The notes under the pieces: model-generated
The model's input: only the letters and a program-made list of their open reading frames with translations
What the model was told of the DNA's origin: nothing
Databases searched by the model: none
NCBI RefSeq assembly: GCF_030546805.1
Contig: NZ_JAUOPC010000015.1
Location: 62,001 to 126,000, forward strand
DNA length: 64,000 bases
Source: Cyclobacterium sp. 1_MG-2023
GTDB lineage: Bacteria; Bacteroidota; Bacteroidia; Cytophagales; Cyclobacteriaceae
Direction of reading: 5' to 3'
Shown here: piece by piece, positions 8,436-17,149 of the stretch
Numbering within the stretch: the first letter of the stretch is position 1
How the letters are laid out: each line of letters starts with the position of its first letter
Position numbers and translations under genes: made by a program

Positions 8436-9410
8436 ATGAAGAATATTTTTAGAGTTTTTGGATTTTTGGTGATTTTACTTCCTGCAGGCCTTAATTCGTC
8501 TATGGCCCAGCAGCTGCCTCAGTTTAGCCAATACATGTTTAATGGCTTACATGTAAATCCGGCCTATGCGGGATACAAGGGGGAACATTATGTTCAATCT
8601 ACCTATAGAAGTCAATGGGGGAGTTTACCGGGAGCGCCCACCACTTTTACTGTCACAGCAGACTTAAGTGCCAATGAGGGGCTTATGGGTTTCGGCGCTT
8701 CTATTATGGCAGATGAAGTTGGCGCTACAAAAACAAATACAGCCTTATTGACTTATGCCTATAGAATTCAAACAGGGAATGAATCTTTCCTGGGTATAGG
8801 GGTAAGTGGAGGAGTTTCAGAATATGCCATTGATGGGACCATGTTTGATCCCAATGATTTTGGCGATGGAGAATTGCCTGAAGGGAGAATCAATGTTTTT
8901 ATACCGAATTTGAACACCGGGATCTTTTTCCATAGCCCAAAGTTTTACGCAGGATTCAGTGCCTATAATCTTATCGGTAAAAAGAAACTAGAAGAAGAGG
9001 CCATGGCTTTGGCTTATCATAATGTACATTATTACTTGACAGCAGGGGCCTTGTTTCCAATTTCCGATCAAGTTCAGTTTAAGCCCTCATTCCTGATGCG
9101 AAATGGAGGGAGCGGCCCATCAAACCTTGATCTCAATGGCATGTTTTTATTCATGGACAGGGTATGGGCAGGAGCCTCCTACCGAACCAACTTAAAAGTA
9201 GGCGCTTCGGATTTGCCACCCGGTCTTTCTGCTAAAAATGCAGTAGCCTTTATCTTAGAATTGTTTGCTACAGAAAAACTTAGGCTGGGTTATGCCTATG
9301 ACGTGCAGACCAATGCTTTCAATGGTTTGCGAAACAATAGCCATGAGATGTCTTTAGGTTACTACATCTCTCCAAGAAAAGTGAATATGAAAAACCCAAG
9401 ATGGTTCTAA
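8436..9410 (+). CDS. PorP/SprF family type IX secretion membrane protein
   Basis: A 324-residue outer membrane beta-barrel of the PorP/SprF family, which attaches or helps export type B cargo of the type IX system. The family hallmark follows the signal peptide: QLPQFSQYMFNGLHVNPAYA, then YRSQWGSLPGAPTTFT. The protein ends with SPRKVNMKNPRWF. The start is placed at the ATG at 8436, giving MKNIFRVFGFLVILLPAG as a normal leader; a GTG at 8403 would add 11 residues unlike a leader. It sits between the CHU_C cargo gene and the OmpA-type gene, with only 2 bases before the latter. These three form a recurrent Bacteroidota module. Confidence 0.9.
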   Translation: MKNIFRVFGFLVILLPAGLNSSMAQQLPQFSQYMFNGLHVNPAYAGYKGEHYVQSTYRSQWGSLPGAPTTFTVTADLSANEGLMGFGASIMADEVGATKTNTALLTYAYRIQTGNESFLGIGVSGGVSEYAIDGTMFDPNDFGDGELPEGRINVFIPNLNTGIFFHSPKFYAGFSAYNLIGKKKLEEEAMALAYHNVHYYLTAGALFPISDQVQFKPSFLMRNGGSGPSNLDLNGMFLFMDRVWAGASYRTNLKVGASDLPPGLSAKNAVAFILELFATEKLRLGYAYDVQTNAFNGLRNNSHEMSLGYYISPRKVNMKNPRWF

Positions 9411-9412
9411 AT

Positions 9413-11770
9413 ATGAAAAAGATTTTTATTTATTTCTTGCCTGTAATTTTATTCAGCGCCATGGTCTGCCAAGTGCAGGCCCAAAGCGGACTGTTGAGGT
9501 ATGCCCAGCACAAAGCTGCGGAATCTAATTATTTTGAAGCTGCGAATGGCTATACAAAAGCCTATAATAAAAAAGCGACTTATGCCGCAGCAAAAGGAGC
9601 AGCAGAAAGTTTCACCTTCTTAAGAGATTATCAGAAAAGCCATGATTGGTGGAAAAAAGTCGTAAACTTTCCGGATGCAACAAATAATGATTGGTTGGCT
9701 TATATAGCAGCAGCAAACCAAGCCGATCATAGTGATGCAGTTTTCCTTGCTTTGGATTCAATGAATGGAGCAGCAGTTGCACCTAACCTTAGCCTTGATT
9801 CTTTGAAATCTTGGTATGGAAGCAAACCCAATTCTGCTGTAGTTGGAGTGGATGGTTTGAATACAAATAGTGCTGAATTTGGCTTTACAAAGGACAGCAA
9901 GGGCACAGTTTATTTCTCTTCGGATAGAGGGGGTGAATTGGACCGAAATAAAAAAGGACTAAGAATTGACAAAAGTTACAAATACTATAACAAGAAATCA
10001 GATTGGACAGGTAGGGATTTCCTAAGCATCTATAAGATGGATGATTCAGGAGAGATTGCAAAACTTTCCATACCGGTTCCGGATGTTTTTCATTCAACAG
10101 ACCCTTATGTTTTACAAGCATCTCCGGTACTTTTTTATACAGTCAGTAGAGAAATTAGGAAGTCGGGAAGCTATGAGGTCCATTCGGAAATTTATTACAG
10201 TAGTATCAATGAAGAAGGTAAGTTGAGTGATTTTAAGGGGCTTACTATTAATGCCCCCTTGGAATATAGTTTGAAGACTCCGTTTGTAGATGAAGAAGAA
10301 AAGCGTCTGTATTTCTCATCAGATATGCCTGGAGGCTTTGGAGGCTTTGATTTGTATTATATGGATTATTCAGACGACTTTGAATTTCAAGCTCCTGTTA
10401 ACTTAGGAAGTGAAATCAATACGGCAGGAAATGAAAGTAATCCATACCTCAGAGAAGGGAAATTGTACTTTGCTTCTGATGGTCATGTTGGCTTAGGCGG
10501 TCTTGATTTATTTGAAGCAAGGGTTTTGGGAAAAGGCTTTTCAGGGATAAAAAATCTAGGTATTCCTTACAATTCTCCCCAAGATGATTTCGGCTTTTTC
10601 ATTACATCAGACAACAAAACCATACTTTCATCAGATAGACCCGAGAGTAGGGGATGGGATGATATCTTTGAAGTAGAAACGCGCTATAAGGATTTTCAAG
10701 CTTTAATCCTTGGTTGCGATGGAGAGCAGTTGATAGGTGACCTAGAGGTCAGCTTAATGGAAGGTATGGACAGGATCAATGTAGAAGTGAAGCAAGACGG
10801 AAGGGGTAAATTGGAGGCATCCGTAGCCCCGGAAGAAGATTTCGAGATGGTCATTAAGAAAGATGGCTATTTCTCTATTCATGACAAGTCACTTAGCACA
10901 AAAGGATTGAAAGAGACTTCACTAGAGAAGACTTATCAAATGGTAAGGGTTCCTTACAATACGACAGCTTATGTGGATTTGGTCTTTTATAATCTCGACG
11001 AATCTACCATACGAGATGATGCCAAACCATCTCTCGACAAAGTTGCTGAATTGTTAAAATCTTATTCGTTTTTAAACATCGCCGTTAGGTCCCATACTGA
11101 CGCAAGGGCCAGTGAAGAGTACAATGAAGCACTAAGTGAAAGAAGAGCGGATGCGGTGAGAGATTATTTAGGGCAATTTGGTATCGCAAGATCGAGAATT
11201 GAAGCAGAGTGGTTTGGAGAAAAAGAACCTGCCAATGATTGTGGTGACGGGGTGCCATGTCCTGAAGACCAACATCAGGTCAATAGAAGGACAGAGTTAT
11301 TGTTACTAGCATTTCCCGAAGAAGGAAAAGCATATCAACTGCCACCTGAAATGCAAGACCTGGACTTATGTGACGTTAGCAATATTCAGTTACCGGCAGA
11401 CTTACCTACCATTTATTTTGGTTTCGATCAAGCCAGCCTATCTGTCAATGACATGATGGCTTTGGAAAGAGTTGCTTTAATGCTTAGGGAAATGCTTTAC
11501 CATCGATTGGAAATTACCGGGCATACAGATAGTAGAGGAAGTGATGCATACAATGAGAAACTCTCTGAAAAACGTGCCCTTGTGGTGAAGAAATACCTTG
11601 AAGACAAGGGGATATCTCCTAGTAGATTAAACTATGAGTATTTTGGTAAGAAAAAACCAATCAACGATTGTGGAGCGCAGCCTTGTACCCCTAATATGCA
11701 TAAAGAAAACAGGCGTACAGAGTTAAGCTTGCCCAAATTGAAGAAAGGCTGGACAAAAAAAGAAGAGTAA
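9413..11770 (+). CDS. PD40-repeat protein with two tandem OmpA domains
   Basis: A 785-residue envelope protein, likely the peptidoglycan-linked partner of the PorP/SprF protein. A signal peptide (to QVQAQ) leads a TPR-like region (about 25-110), then WD40-like PD40 blades (about 140-430) marked by FTKDSKGTVYFSSDRGG and KRLYFSSDMPGGFGGFDLYY. A short carboxypeptidase-regulatory-like stretch (430-510) precedes two OmpA domains, about 512-632 and 663-780. Both have the peptidoglycan-binding pattern (SHTDARASEEYNEALSERRA; GHTDSRGSDAYNEKLSEKRA) and both carry a Cys pair insert (NDCGDGVPCPED; NDCGAQPCTPN). One OmpA domain is usual in this family. I start at the ATG at 9413, 2 bases after the porP stop; an in-frame ATG at 9401 would overlap it. 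Confidence 0.88.
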   Translation: MKKIFIYFLPVILFSAMVCQVQAQSGLLRYAQHKAAESNYFEAANGYTKAYNKKATYAAAKGAAESFTFLRDYQKSHDWWKKVVNFPDATNNDWLAYIAAANQADHSDAVFLALDSMNGAAVAPNLSLDSLKSWYGSKPNSAVVGVDGLNTNSAEFGFTKDSKGTVYFSSDRGGELDRNKKGLRIDKSYKYYNKKSDWTGRDFLSIYKMDDSGEIAKLSIPVPDVFHSTDPYVLQASPVLFYTVSREIRKSGSYEVHSEIYYSSINEEGKLSDFKGLTINAPLEYSLKTPFVDEEEKRLYFSSDMPGGFGGFDLYYMDYSDDFEFQAPVNLGSEINTAGNESNPYLREGKLYFASDGHVGLGGLDLFEARVLGKGFSGIKNLGIPYNSPQDDFGFFITSDNKTILSSDRPESRGWDDIFEVETRYKDFQALILGCDGEQLIGDLEVSLMEGMDRINVEVKQDGRGKLEASVAPEEDFEMVIKKDGYFSIHDKSLSTKGLKETSLEKTYQMVRVPYNTTAYVDLVFYNLDESTIRDDAKPSLDKVAELLKSYSFLNIAVRSHTDARASEEYNEALSERRADAVRDYLGQFGIARSRIEAEWFGEKEPANDCGDGVPCPEDQHQVNRRTELLLLAFPEEGKAYQLPPEMQDLDLCDVSNIQLPADLPTIYFGFDQASLSVNDMMALERVALMLREMLYHRLEITGHTDSRGSDAYNEKLSEKRALVVKKYLEDKGISPSRLNYEYFGKKKPINDCGAQPCTPNMHKENRRTELSLPKLKKGWTKKEE

Positions 11771-11813
11771 TTTTCTGATAGGTAGCCTTAAATCTTAATA
11801 CGTTTTACCCAAT

Positions 11814-11852
11814 AAAAAAGCCCTCCTCATGACAATTGAGGAGGGCTTTTTT
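11814..11852. terminator. strong bidirectional terminator between convergent genes
   Basis: Perfect stem GCCCTCCTCA / TGAGGAGGGC, extended by A6 on the left and T6 on the right, with the loop TGACAAT. The A and T tracts make it work in both directions: after the OmpA gene on the plus strand and after the MoeB gene on the minus strand. Confidence 0.92.
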
Positions 11853-11906
11853 GGCTTAGCTACAATTGATTTTTTTGAAAATCAATTCGATAAAGAAGGG
11901 TTGGAG

Positions 11907-13127
11907 TCATGCTTGGTCGAAATTGGAATCGTATTTCCTTAAGTAAGCGTCGATCCCTCCTTTCAGGTTGAATAAATTATTGAAACCATATTTGGATTCA
12001 AGCTCACGTATGGCTTTGGCACTTCTTCCTCCCATTTTGCAATGGATCACTACTTTTCTGTCTTTTTTAATCTTGTCTGCATTTTCAGATATGTCCTCAA
12101 GAGGGATGTGGTCTCCATTTATATTGACCAGATCAAACTCGTGCTGTTCTCTGACATCAATCAATTGGAAGCTTTCCTTGTTGGCCAACAGGGCATATAA
12201 TTCATCCACGTCTATTTCTTTAATTTTTTCTTCTACTTGTCCATGATTACAGAATTGCTCATAATCAATTAATTTGGTTAAGGTAGGCTTCGTTCCGTTC
12301 AATGGGTTGCTGTCTTTACTTTTTATTTTGAAAGTTTTGGATTGAAATGAGAAAGCATCAAAAGTGTACAATTGCCCACTTAAAGTATCACCCACCCCTG
12401 TAATCACTTTAATTACTTCAAGGGCCTGTAAACTCCCAATTATACCGGGCAATACACCTAAAACTCCGCCTTCAGCACAACTTGGGACCAAGCCGGCAGG
12501 AGGAGGGGATGGGTATAGGTCCCTGTAATTGGGTCCCCGTTTTCCGTCTTTTAAAAGGTTAAACACTGATACCTGACCTTCAAATTGGAAGATAGATGCA
12601 TAAACGTTCGTTTTTCCTGCCAATACACTGGCATCATTGACCAAGTATCTGGTGGGGAAATTGTCTGTGCCATCTGCCACGACATCATATTTGGAAATTA
12701 GTTCCAAGGCATTTTCGCTAGTTAATTTTTGATGGTATACTTCGATGTTGATAAAAGGGTTAATGGCTTTTAGTCTTCTTTTAGCCGCATCGACTTTTGG
12801 GATTCCAATATCTTCTGTACCAAACAATACCTGCCTTTGTAAATTGCTATCCTCTACCTTGTCAAAATCGATGATTCCAATTGTGCCTACTCCCGCCGCC
12901 GCTAAGTATAATAACATTGGACTTCCCAAGCCTCCGGAACCTACTACCAGCACTTTGGATTTTTTAAGCCTTGTCTGGCCTTCTTTGCCAAATTCGGGAA
13001 TAATAATATGTCTGTTGTACCTTGCCAATTCTTCTTTGGAAAAAAGTTCAGCGGCGGTGCTCTCCGTGCTATTATGTTTAGGACTTGCTTTGCTATTTGT
13101 GCCTAGGGGCGTTTTATCCATTTTCAA
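11907..13127 (-). CDS. MoeB/ThiF-type adenylyltransferase with C-terminal rhodanese domain
   Basis: A 406-residue cytoplasmic enzyme that adenylates the C-terminus of a small ubiquitin-like sulfur carrier (MoaD or ThiS type) and passes sulfur to it. Residues about 25-270 are the E1-like domain: the ATP loop VVGSGGLGSPML, the Arg finger in NLQRQ, and DGTDNFPTRYL. The region around YPSPPPAGLVPSCAEGGVLG lacks the CxxC zinc pair of E. coli MoeB, as in MoeZ/MoeBR proteins. Residues about 300-400 are a rhodanese domain with the persulfide Cys in VHCKMGGRSAKAI. No molybdopterin genes are nearby, so thiamine, molybdopterin or tRNA thiolation are all possible roles. Confidence 0.88.
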   Translation of the reverse strand: MKMDKTPLGTNSKASPKHNSTESTAAELFSKEELARYNRHIIIPEFGKEGQTRLKKSKVLVVGSGGLGSPMLLYLAAAGVGTIGIIDFDKVEDSNLQRQVLFGTEDIGIPKVDAAKRRLKAINPFINIEVYHQKLTSENALELISKYDVVADGTDNFPTRYLVNDASVLAGKTNVYASIFQFEGQVSVFNLLKDGKRGPNYRDLYPSPPPAGLVPSCAEGGVLGVLPGIIGSLQALEVIKVITGVGDTLSGQLYTFDAFSFQSKTFKIKSKDSNPLNGTKPTLTKLIDYEQFCNHGQVEEKIKEIDVDELYALLANKESFQLIDVREQHEFDLVNINGDHIPLEDISENADKIKKDRKVVIHCKMGGRSAKAIRELESKYGFNNLFNLKGGIDAYLRKYDSNFDQA

Positions 13128-13339
13128 CTTGCTTATAATTGCTTAATAATTATCTGCAGTAATGGCAGTGCTTTCAATAAACCTAAAAGATGAATTTCTT
13201 AAGGAGAAATAAGCCTGCGACCATTCGTGGATTAAAGATAATTAAATACTAATTCTAAATATTTATAAACCTTTACATTCAAAAAATATATTAAATTCGT
13301 AGGAATTAGTATTGTAGATTTTTCACAAACAGTTATGCT

Positions 13340-13879
13340 ATGATTTTTACAGAAACTAAGTTAAAAGGTGCTTACATCATTGATGTGAAAAAGATTGAGG
13401 ATGAAAGGGGGTATTTTGGAAGGGTTTTTTGCAAAAATGAGTTTGATGAAGTTGGTATTGAATCAAATATTGCCCAGACCAATATGTCTTTTAATCCTAA
13501 AAAAGGCACTTTAAGGGGCATGCATTATCAAGTAACACCCTATGAGGAAACCAAACTTGTAAAATGTACCTCGGGGGCAATTTTTGATTGTATCGTAGAC
13601 TTGAGGAAGGACTCTCCAACTTATTTGGAATGGATTGGAGTTGAACTTACTGAGGAAAACAATAGAATGCTATTTGTTCCTAGAGATTTTGCTCATGGCT
13701 TTATCACTTTGAAGGATAATACGGCTATTCAATATTTTGTGTCACAATTTTATGCACCCGGAGCAGAAAAAGGTATCAAATGGGATGATCCCAAGATCAA
13801 TATCCAATGGCCGATCGATGTGGCTGTAATTTCCGAAAAAGACAATAACCACCCTTATTTAAACGACCAATTCTTATGA
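13340..13879 (+). CDS. dTDP-4-dehydrorhamnose 3,5-epimerase family protein
   Basis: A 179-residue cupin of the RfbC/RmlC family, which epimerises C3 and/or C5 of a 4-keto-6-deoxy nucleotide sugar. Family marks are DERGYFGRVF near 23-32, the catalytic His in LRGMHYQ (about 61), the conserved lysine in EETKLVKC, and PRDFAHGFITL. The gene overlaps the SAF-domain oxidoreductase by ATGA. No RmlA, RmlB or RmlD is nearby, while a CTP-type nucleotidyltransferase is, so the true substrate may be a CDP- rather than a dTDP-sugar. An imperfect TAnnTTTG-like box (TAAATTCG, 13292-13299) lies upstream. Confidence 0.82.
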   Translation: MIFTETKLKGAYIIDVKKIEDERGYFGRVFCKNEFDEVGIESNIAQTNMSFNPKKGTLRGMHYQVTPYEETKLVKCTSGAIFDCIVDLRKDSPTYLEWIGVELTEENNRMLFVPRDFAHGFITLKDNTAIQYFVSQFYAPGAEKGIKWDDPKINIQWPIDVAVISEKDNNHPYLNDQFL

Positions 13880-15171
13880 TAATTATTGACAATGCGCTCC
13901 GAAAAAGAGCCGAAGAAGGCAAGCCTGTAAGGGTTGGGATGATAGGTGCCGGATTTATGGCTCAAGGAATTGCCCTTCAGATTGAACAATACACCCAAGG
14001 TATGGAGCTAGTGGCCATTGCCAATAGAACCCTATCAAAAGCAAAGGATGTTTATCAAAAAGCAGGGCAAGAAAATGCCCAAGAAGTGGACAACTTGGAA
14101 GCTTTAAATCAGGTGATAAAAGAAGGAGGAAGAGCTGTCACAACCGATCCCTTTCTGATTTGTAAAGCAGAAGGGATTGATGCAGTCATAGAAGTAACCG
14201 GAGCTGTGGATTTAGGGGCAAGGATTGCGCAAGACTGCATTGATAATGGTAAGCATATCATTATGATGAATGCAGAAACTGACGGTACAATTGGCCCGAT
14301 TTTAAAAGTACACGCAGACAAAAAGGGAGTGGTCTTTACCAATGCTGATGGAGATCAGCCGGGAGTGACCCTTAATTTATTTCGTTTTGTCAAGCAATTG
14401 GGATTAAAGCCGGTGCTTTGTGGAAATATCAAGGGGCTTCATGATCCTTACAGAAATCCCACCACCCAGGAAGGTTTTGCCAAGAAGTGGAAGCAAAAAC
14501 CTGCCATGGTTACTTCCTTTGCTGATGGCAGCAAAATTTCTTTCGAACAAGCGATAATTGCCAATGCTACGGGAATGGGGGTGGCCAAAAGAGGTATGCA
14601 CGGACCTACGGTAGCATCCGGAAAGCCCATAACTGAATGTATGGATGAATATCCCTTAGAGGATATCTTGGCAGGCAATGGAATTGTAGACTATATTGTG
14701 GGGGCTAGCCCGGGGCCGGGTGTTTTCGTTTTAGGTACAATTGATGACCCAATCCAAAAACATTATTTGAACTTGTATAAAGTAGGTGAAGGCCCTTTAT
14801 ATTGTTTTTATAACCCCTATCATTTGTGTCATTTTGAAGTTCCCATTACGGTGGCAAGGGCGGTGTTGTTTCATGATGCTACGATTGCTCCTGAGAAGCC
14901 AATGGTGGATGTGGTGACTACCGCAAAAAGAGACCTTAAAAAAGGAGAGAAAATTGATGGGATAGGTCATTATATGACGTATGGACTATGTGAAAATATG
15001 ACAACTTCTTTGAAGGAGGGTTTGCTGCCATTGGGTTTGGCTGTTGACTGTGTACTTCGTCGAGATGTGGCAAAGGATCAGGTTTTAACTTATGATGACG
15101 TAATATTGCCTGAAACCAGGTTAAGTGATCAGTTAAGAGCAGAACAGAACAAGTATTTCTTTAATCTTTAG
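13876..15171 (+). CDS. NAD(P)-dependent oxidoreductase with C-terminal SAF domain
   Basis: A 431-residue enzyme with a Rossmann fold at the N-terminus (VGMIGAGFMAQGIALQ, residues about 19-34), a homoserine-dehydrogenase-like middle part, and a SAF domain at about 340-420 (TAKRDLKKGEKIDGIG, then LRRDVAKDQVLTYDDV). Proteins of this build are found in surface polysaccharide clusters beside RfbC-like, epimerase and RfbF genes, as here. The reaction is not established to my knowledge; reduction or oxidation of a nucleotide-sugar intermediate is the likely role. It starts inside the stop of the RfbC-like gene (ATGA, 4-base overlap), which argues for coupled translation. Confidence 0.75.
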   Translation: MIIIDNALRKRAEEGKPVRVGMIGAGFMAQGIALQIEQYTQGMELVAIANRTLSKAKDVYQKAGQENAQEVDNLEALNQVIKEGGRAVTTDPFLICKAEGIDAVIEVTGAVDLGARIAQDCIDNGKHIIMMNAETDGTIGPILKVHADKKGVVFTNADGDQPGVTLNLFRFVKQLGLKPVLCGNIKGLHDPYRNPTTQEGFAKKWKQKPAMVTSFADGSKISFEQAIIANATGMGVAKRGMHGPTVASGKPITECMDEYPLEDILAGNGIVDYIVGASPGPGVFVLGTIDDPIQKHYLNLYKVGEGPLYCFYNPYHLCHFEVPITVARAVLFHDATIAPEKPMVDVVTTAKRDLKKGEKIDGIGHYMTYGLCENMTTSLKEGLLPLGLAVDCVLRRDVAKDQVLTYDDVILPETRLSDQLRAEQNKYFFNL

Positions 15172-15192
15172 CCAAAAAAAACTTGAGGTATA

Positions 15193-15226
15193 CAAAGGCT
15201 AAGTGTTTCCCTTCACTTAGCCTTTG
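15193..15226. terminator. 13-bp perfect hairpin between convergent genes
   Basis: Arms CAAAGGCTAAGTG (15193-15205) and CACTTAGCCTTTG (15214-15226) with an 8-base loop, placed between the ends of the SAF oxidoreductase (plus) and the epimerase (minus). T tracts are weak on the plus side; on the minus side a run of T follows about 10 bases later. Probably a shared terminator. Confidence 0.6.
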
Positions 15227-15232
15227 CTCTGT

Positions 15233-16291
15233 TTATAGAAGTGATTTATTCGTCCAATTTAGTCTGTCATTCAACAAGCCTTGGTCTTGGAAACTGTTAA
15301 GTACTTTTAAGCGTATCAGGTTTGAACTCCTAAATTCAGCATCATTAAATCCAATACTTTTCATTCCCGATTCCAAATCCATTATTGCTTTTTCCAAATC
15401 AAATTGGGGTTGAAAGTCCGGGGCTAGGGCTTCAAATTTGTCAAAATTTACTTTATAGGATCGTTTGTCAGCAGGGGCATCCTGATTGATTGTCACATTG
15501 ATACCCGGGAGCAATCCCTGAACAGCCAATGCCATGGTTTTAACTTGATGGTTCCATTTATTGGTACCGATATTGACAGCCAAGAAAGACCCGCCATTAG
15601 TCAGTTTTCGGATAGAAGCCCATTCAATGGCTCTTGACATGTCTTTTACATGTACCATGGCTCGCCAAGGAGTGCCATCACTCAAAATTGAAATCTCCCC
15701 GGAAGCTATTGCGCCTGCTACAAAATCATTGAGCACCAGGTCTAAACGTAACCTTGGGCTAAAACCACAGGCGGTAGCGAAACGCAAACAGGTAACGATA
15801 AATTTTTCACTTGCCAGGTTTATCAAGTCATTTTCAGACATAACCTTTGACCTTGCATAAGCGGTAAGTGGGTTTAAGCTGTCTTCTTCAGTTTTTGGGT
15901 AATCATCTGCGGCCCCATACATGCTGCAGCTGGAAGCAAAAACAAAATGTTTTACTCCCGCCTTTTTGGCCATTTTTGCCAGGTTAATACAAGAGCGGTA
16001 GTTGATATCTAAGGTAAATTCTTCGAATTTTTTACCCATTGGATCATTGGATATGGCGGCAAGGTTCACAATGGTATCCACGCCTTCTAGTAGTTTCTCC
16101 GGGAAATTTCTCACATCTCCAAAAACCTGCTGGTCCACATTCACTTCCGGAAAAGCCCCATTGCTAGTAATGCACTGGGCAAAATAGCCTATATCATACC
16201 CTATAATGGTGCTATTTGGGTAGGCTTTTTTTAGATGGTTGACTAAAACAGGGCCGATATAGCCCATGTTTCCTGTGATAAGTATTTTCAT
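15233..16291 (-). CDS. NAD-dependent epimerase/dehydratase (extended SDR)
   Basis: A 352-residue nucleotide-sugar enzyme of the extended short-chain dehydrogenase family. The cofactor motif is ITGNMGYIGPVLV (residues about 5-17; the pattern GxxGxxG is intact). The catalytic triad is visible as Ser in FASSCSMYG (about 121) and the Tyr-x-x-x-Lys pair in LTAYARSKVM (about 143-147). It converts or reduces a sugar at C4 in a surface-polysaccharide pathway; which sugar is not clear from sequence. It follows rfbF on the minus strand with a 24-base gap and faces the RfbC-SAF pair, so both halves of the sugar set converge here. Confidence 0.82.
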   Translation of the reverse strand: MKILITGNMGYIGPVLVNHLKKAYPNSTIIGYDIGYFAQCITSNGAFPEVNVDQQVFGDVRNFPEKLLEGVDTIVNLAAISNDPMGKKFEEFTLDINYRSCINLAKMAKKAGVKHFVFASSCSMYGAADDYPKTEEDSLNPLTAYARSKVMSENDLINLASEKFIVTCLRFATACGFSPRLRLDLVLNDFVAGAIASGEISILSDGTPWRAMVHVKDMSRAIEWASIRKLTNGGSFLAVNIGTNKWNHQVKTMALAVQGLLPGINVTINQDAPADKRSYKVNFDKFEALAPDFQPQFDLEKAIMDLESGMKSIGFNDAEFRSSNLIRLKVLNSFQDQGLLNDRLNWTNKSLL

Positions 16292-16315
16292 TTTTGATGG
16301 TTTTAAAGGTCAATA

Positions 16316-17098
16316 TCACCAAACTTTCCATGGTGCATTTCTTTGATTCCACAAATCCTCCAGGTAGTTTCTATCTCTCAGAGAATCCATGGCTTGCCAA
16401 AACCCGTTGTGGACATAAGCGGCCAGATCATTGTTTGTGGCCAATTTTTCTAGTGGCTCTCTTTCCCAAATGGTTTGGTCATTTTCTATCAAATCCAATA
16501 CCCTCGGCTCCAGTACAAAGAAGCCCCCATTGATCATGGCACCTTCATTTCCATCACCTTGAGGTTTTTCTCTGAAATTTTCTATTCTGGCAGATTTTGA
16601 GGATAGAATAAAAGCTCCAAACCTTCCAGGTTGCTTTACGGCTGTCAAGGTAGCGGAGGCTCCTTCTTTTTTATGAAAAGCAATGGCTTCACGGATATTT
16701 ACATCCGATACACCATCTCCATAGGTCATGCAGAATGTTTCATCACCAATGTATTCTTTCACTTTTTTTAGCCTCCCACCGGTCATGGTGTCAAGACCTG
16801 TATCCACAAGTGTTACTTTCCAAGGCTCGGAAGTTGCATGGTGTATGTCAATTTTATTGCTGCTTAAATCTATCGTGAAATCAGACTTGAGCAGGTGGTA
16901 ATTGGAAAAATACTCTTTGATCACCTCCCCTTTATAACCACAGCAAATTATGAATTCATTTATCCCGTAATAGGAGTAGATTTTCATGATATGCCAAATT
17001 ATTGGTTTCTGCCCTATGCTTACCATAGGTTTAGGACGTACCGAGCTTTCTTCACTTATCCTAGTGCCGAAACCTCCTGCTAAAATTACTGCCTTCAT
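16316..17098 (-). CDS. rfbF: glucose-1-phosphate cytidylyltransferase
   Basis: It makes CDP-glucose from CTP and glucose-1-phosphate, the first step to CDP-linked deoxysugars. The 260-residue length fits RfbF. The nucleotide loop is [18 protein letters not shown], followed by [31 protein letters not shown] carries the metal-binding Asp. The NGGFFVLEP segment is also typical. The usual next enzyme, CDP-glucose 4,6-dehydratase (RfbG), is not in the window, so the pathway must use a gene elsewhere or the neighbouring epimerase in that role. It lies between the glycosyltransferase (51-base gap) and the epimerase on the minus strand. Confidence 0.9.
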   Translation of the reverse strand: MKAVILAGGFGTRISEESSVRPKPMVSIGQKPIIWHIMKIYSYYGINEFIICCGYKGEVIKEYFSNYHLLKSDFTIDLSSNKIDIHHATSEPWKVTLVDTGLDTMTGGRLKKVKEYIGDETFCMTYGDGVSDVNIREAIAFHKKEGASATLTAVKQPGRFGAFILSSKSARIENFREKPQGDGNEGAMINGGFFVLEPRVLDLIENDQTIWEREPLEKLATNNDLAAYVHNGFWQAMDSLRDRNYLEDLWNQRNAPWKVW

Positions 17099-17149
17099 AT
17101 GTTAAATAAAAAACGTAGAAATATTACTTAATGCCAAGAAACATAGCTT

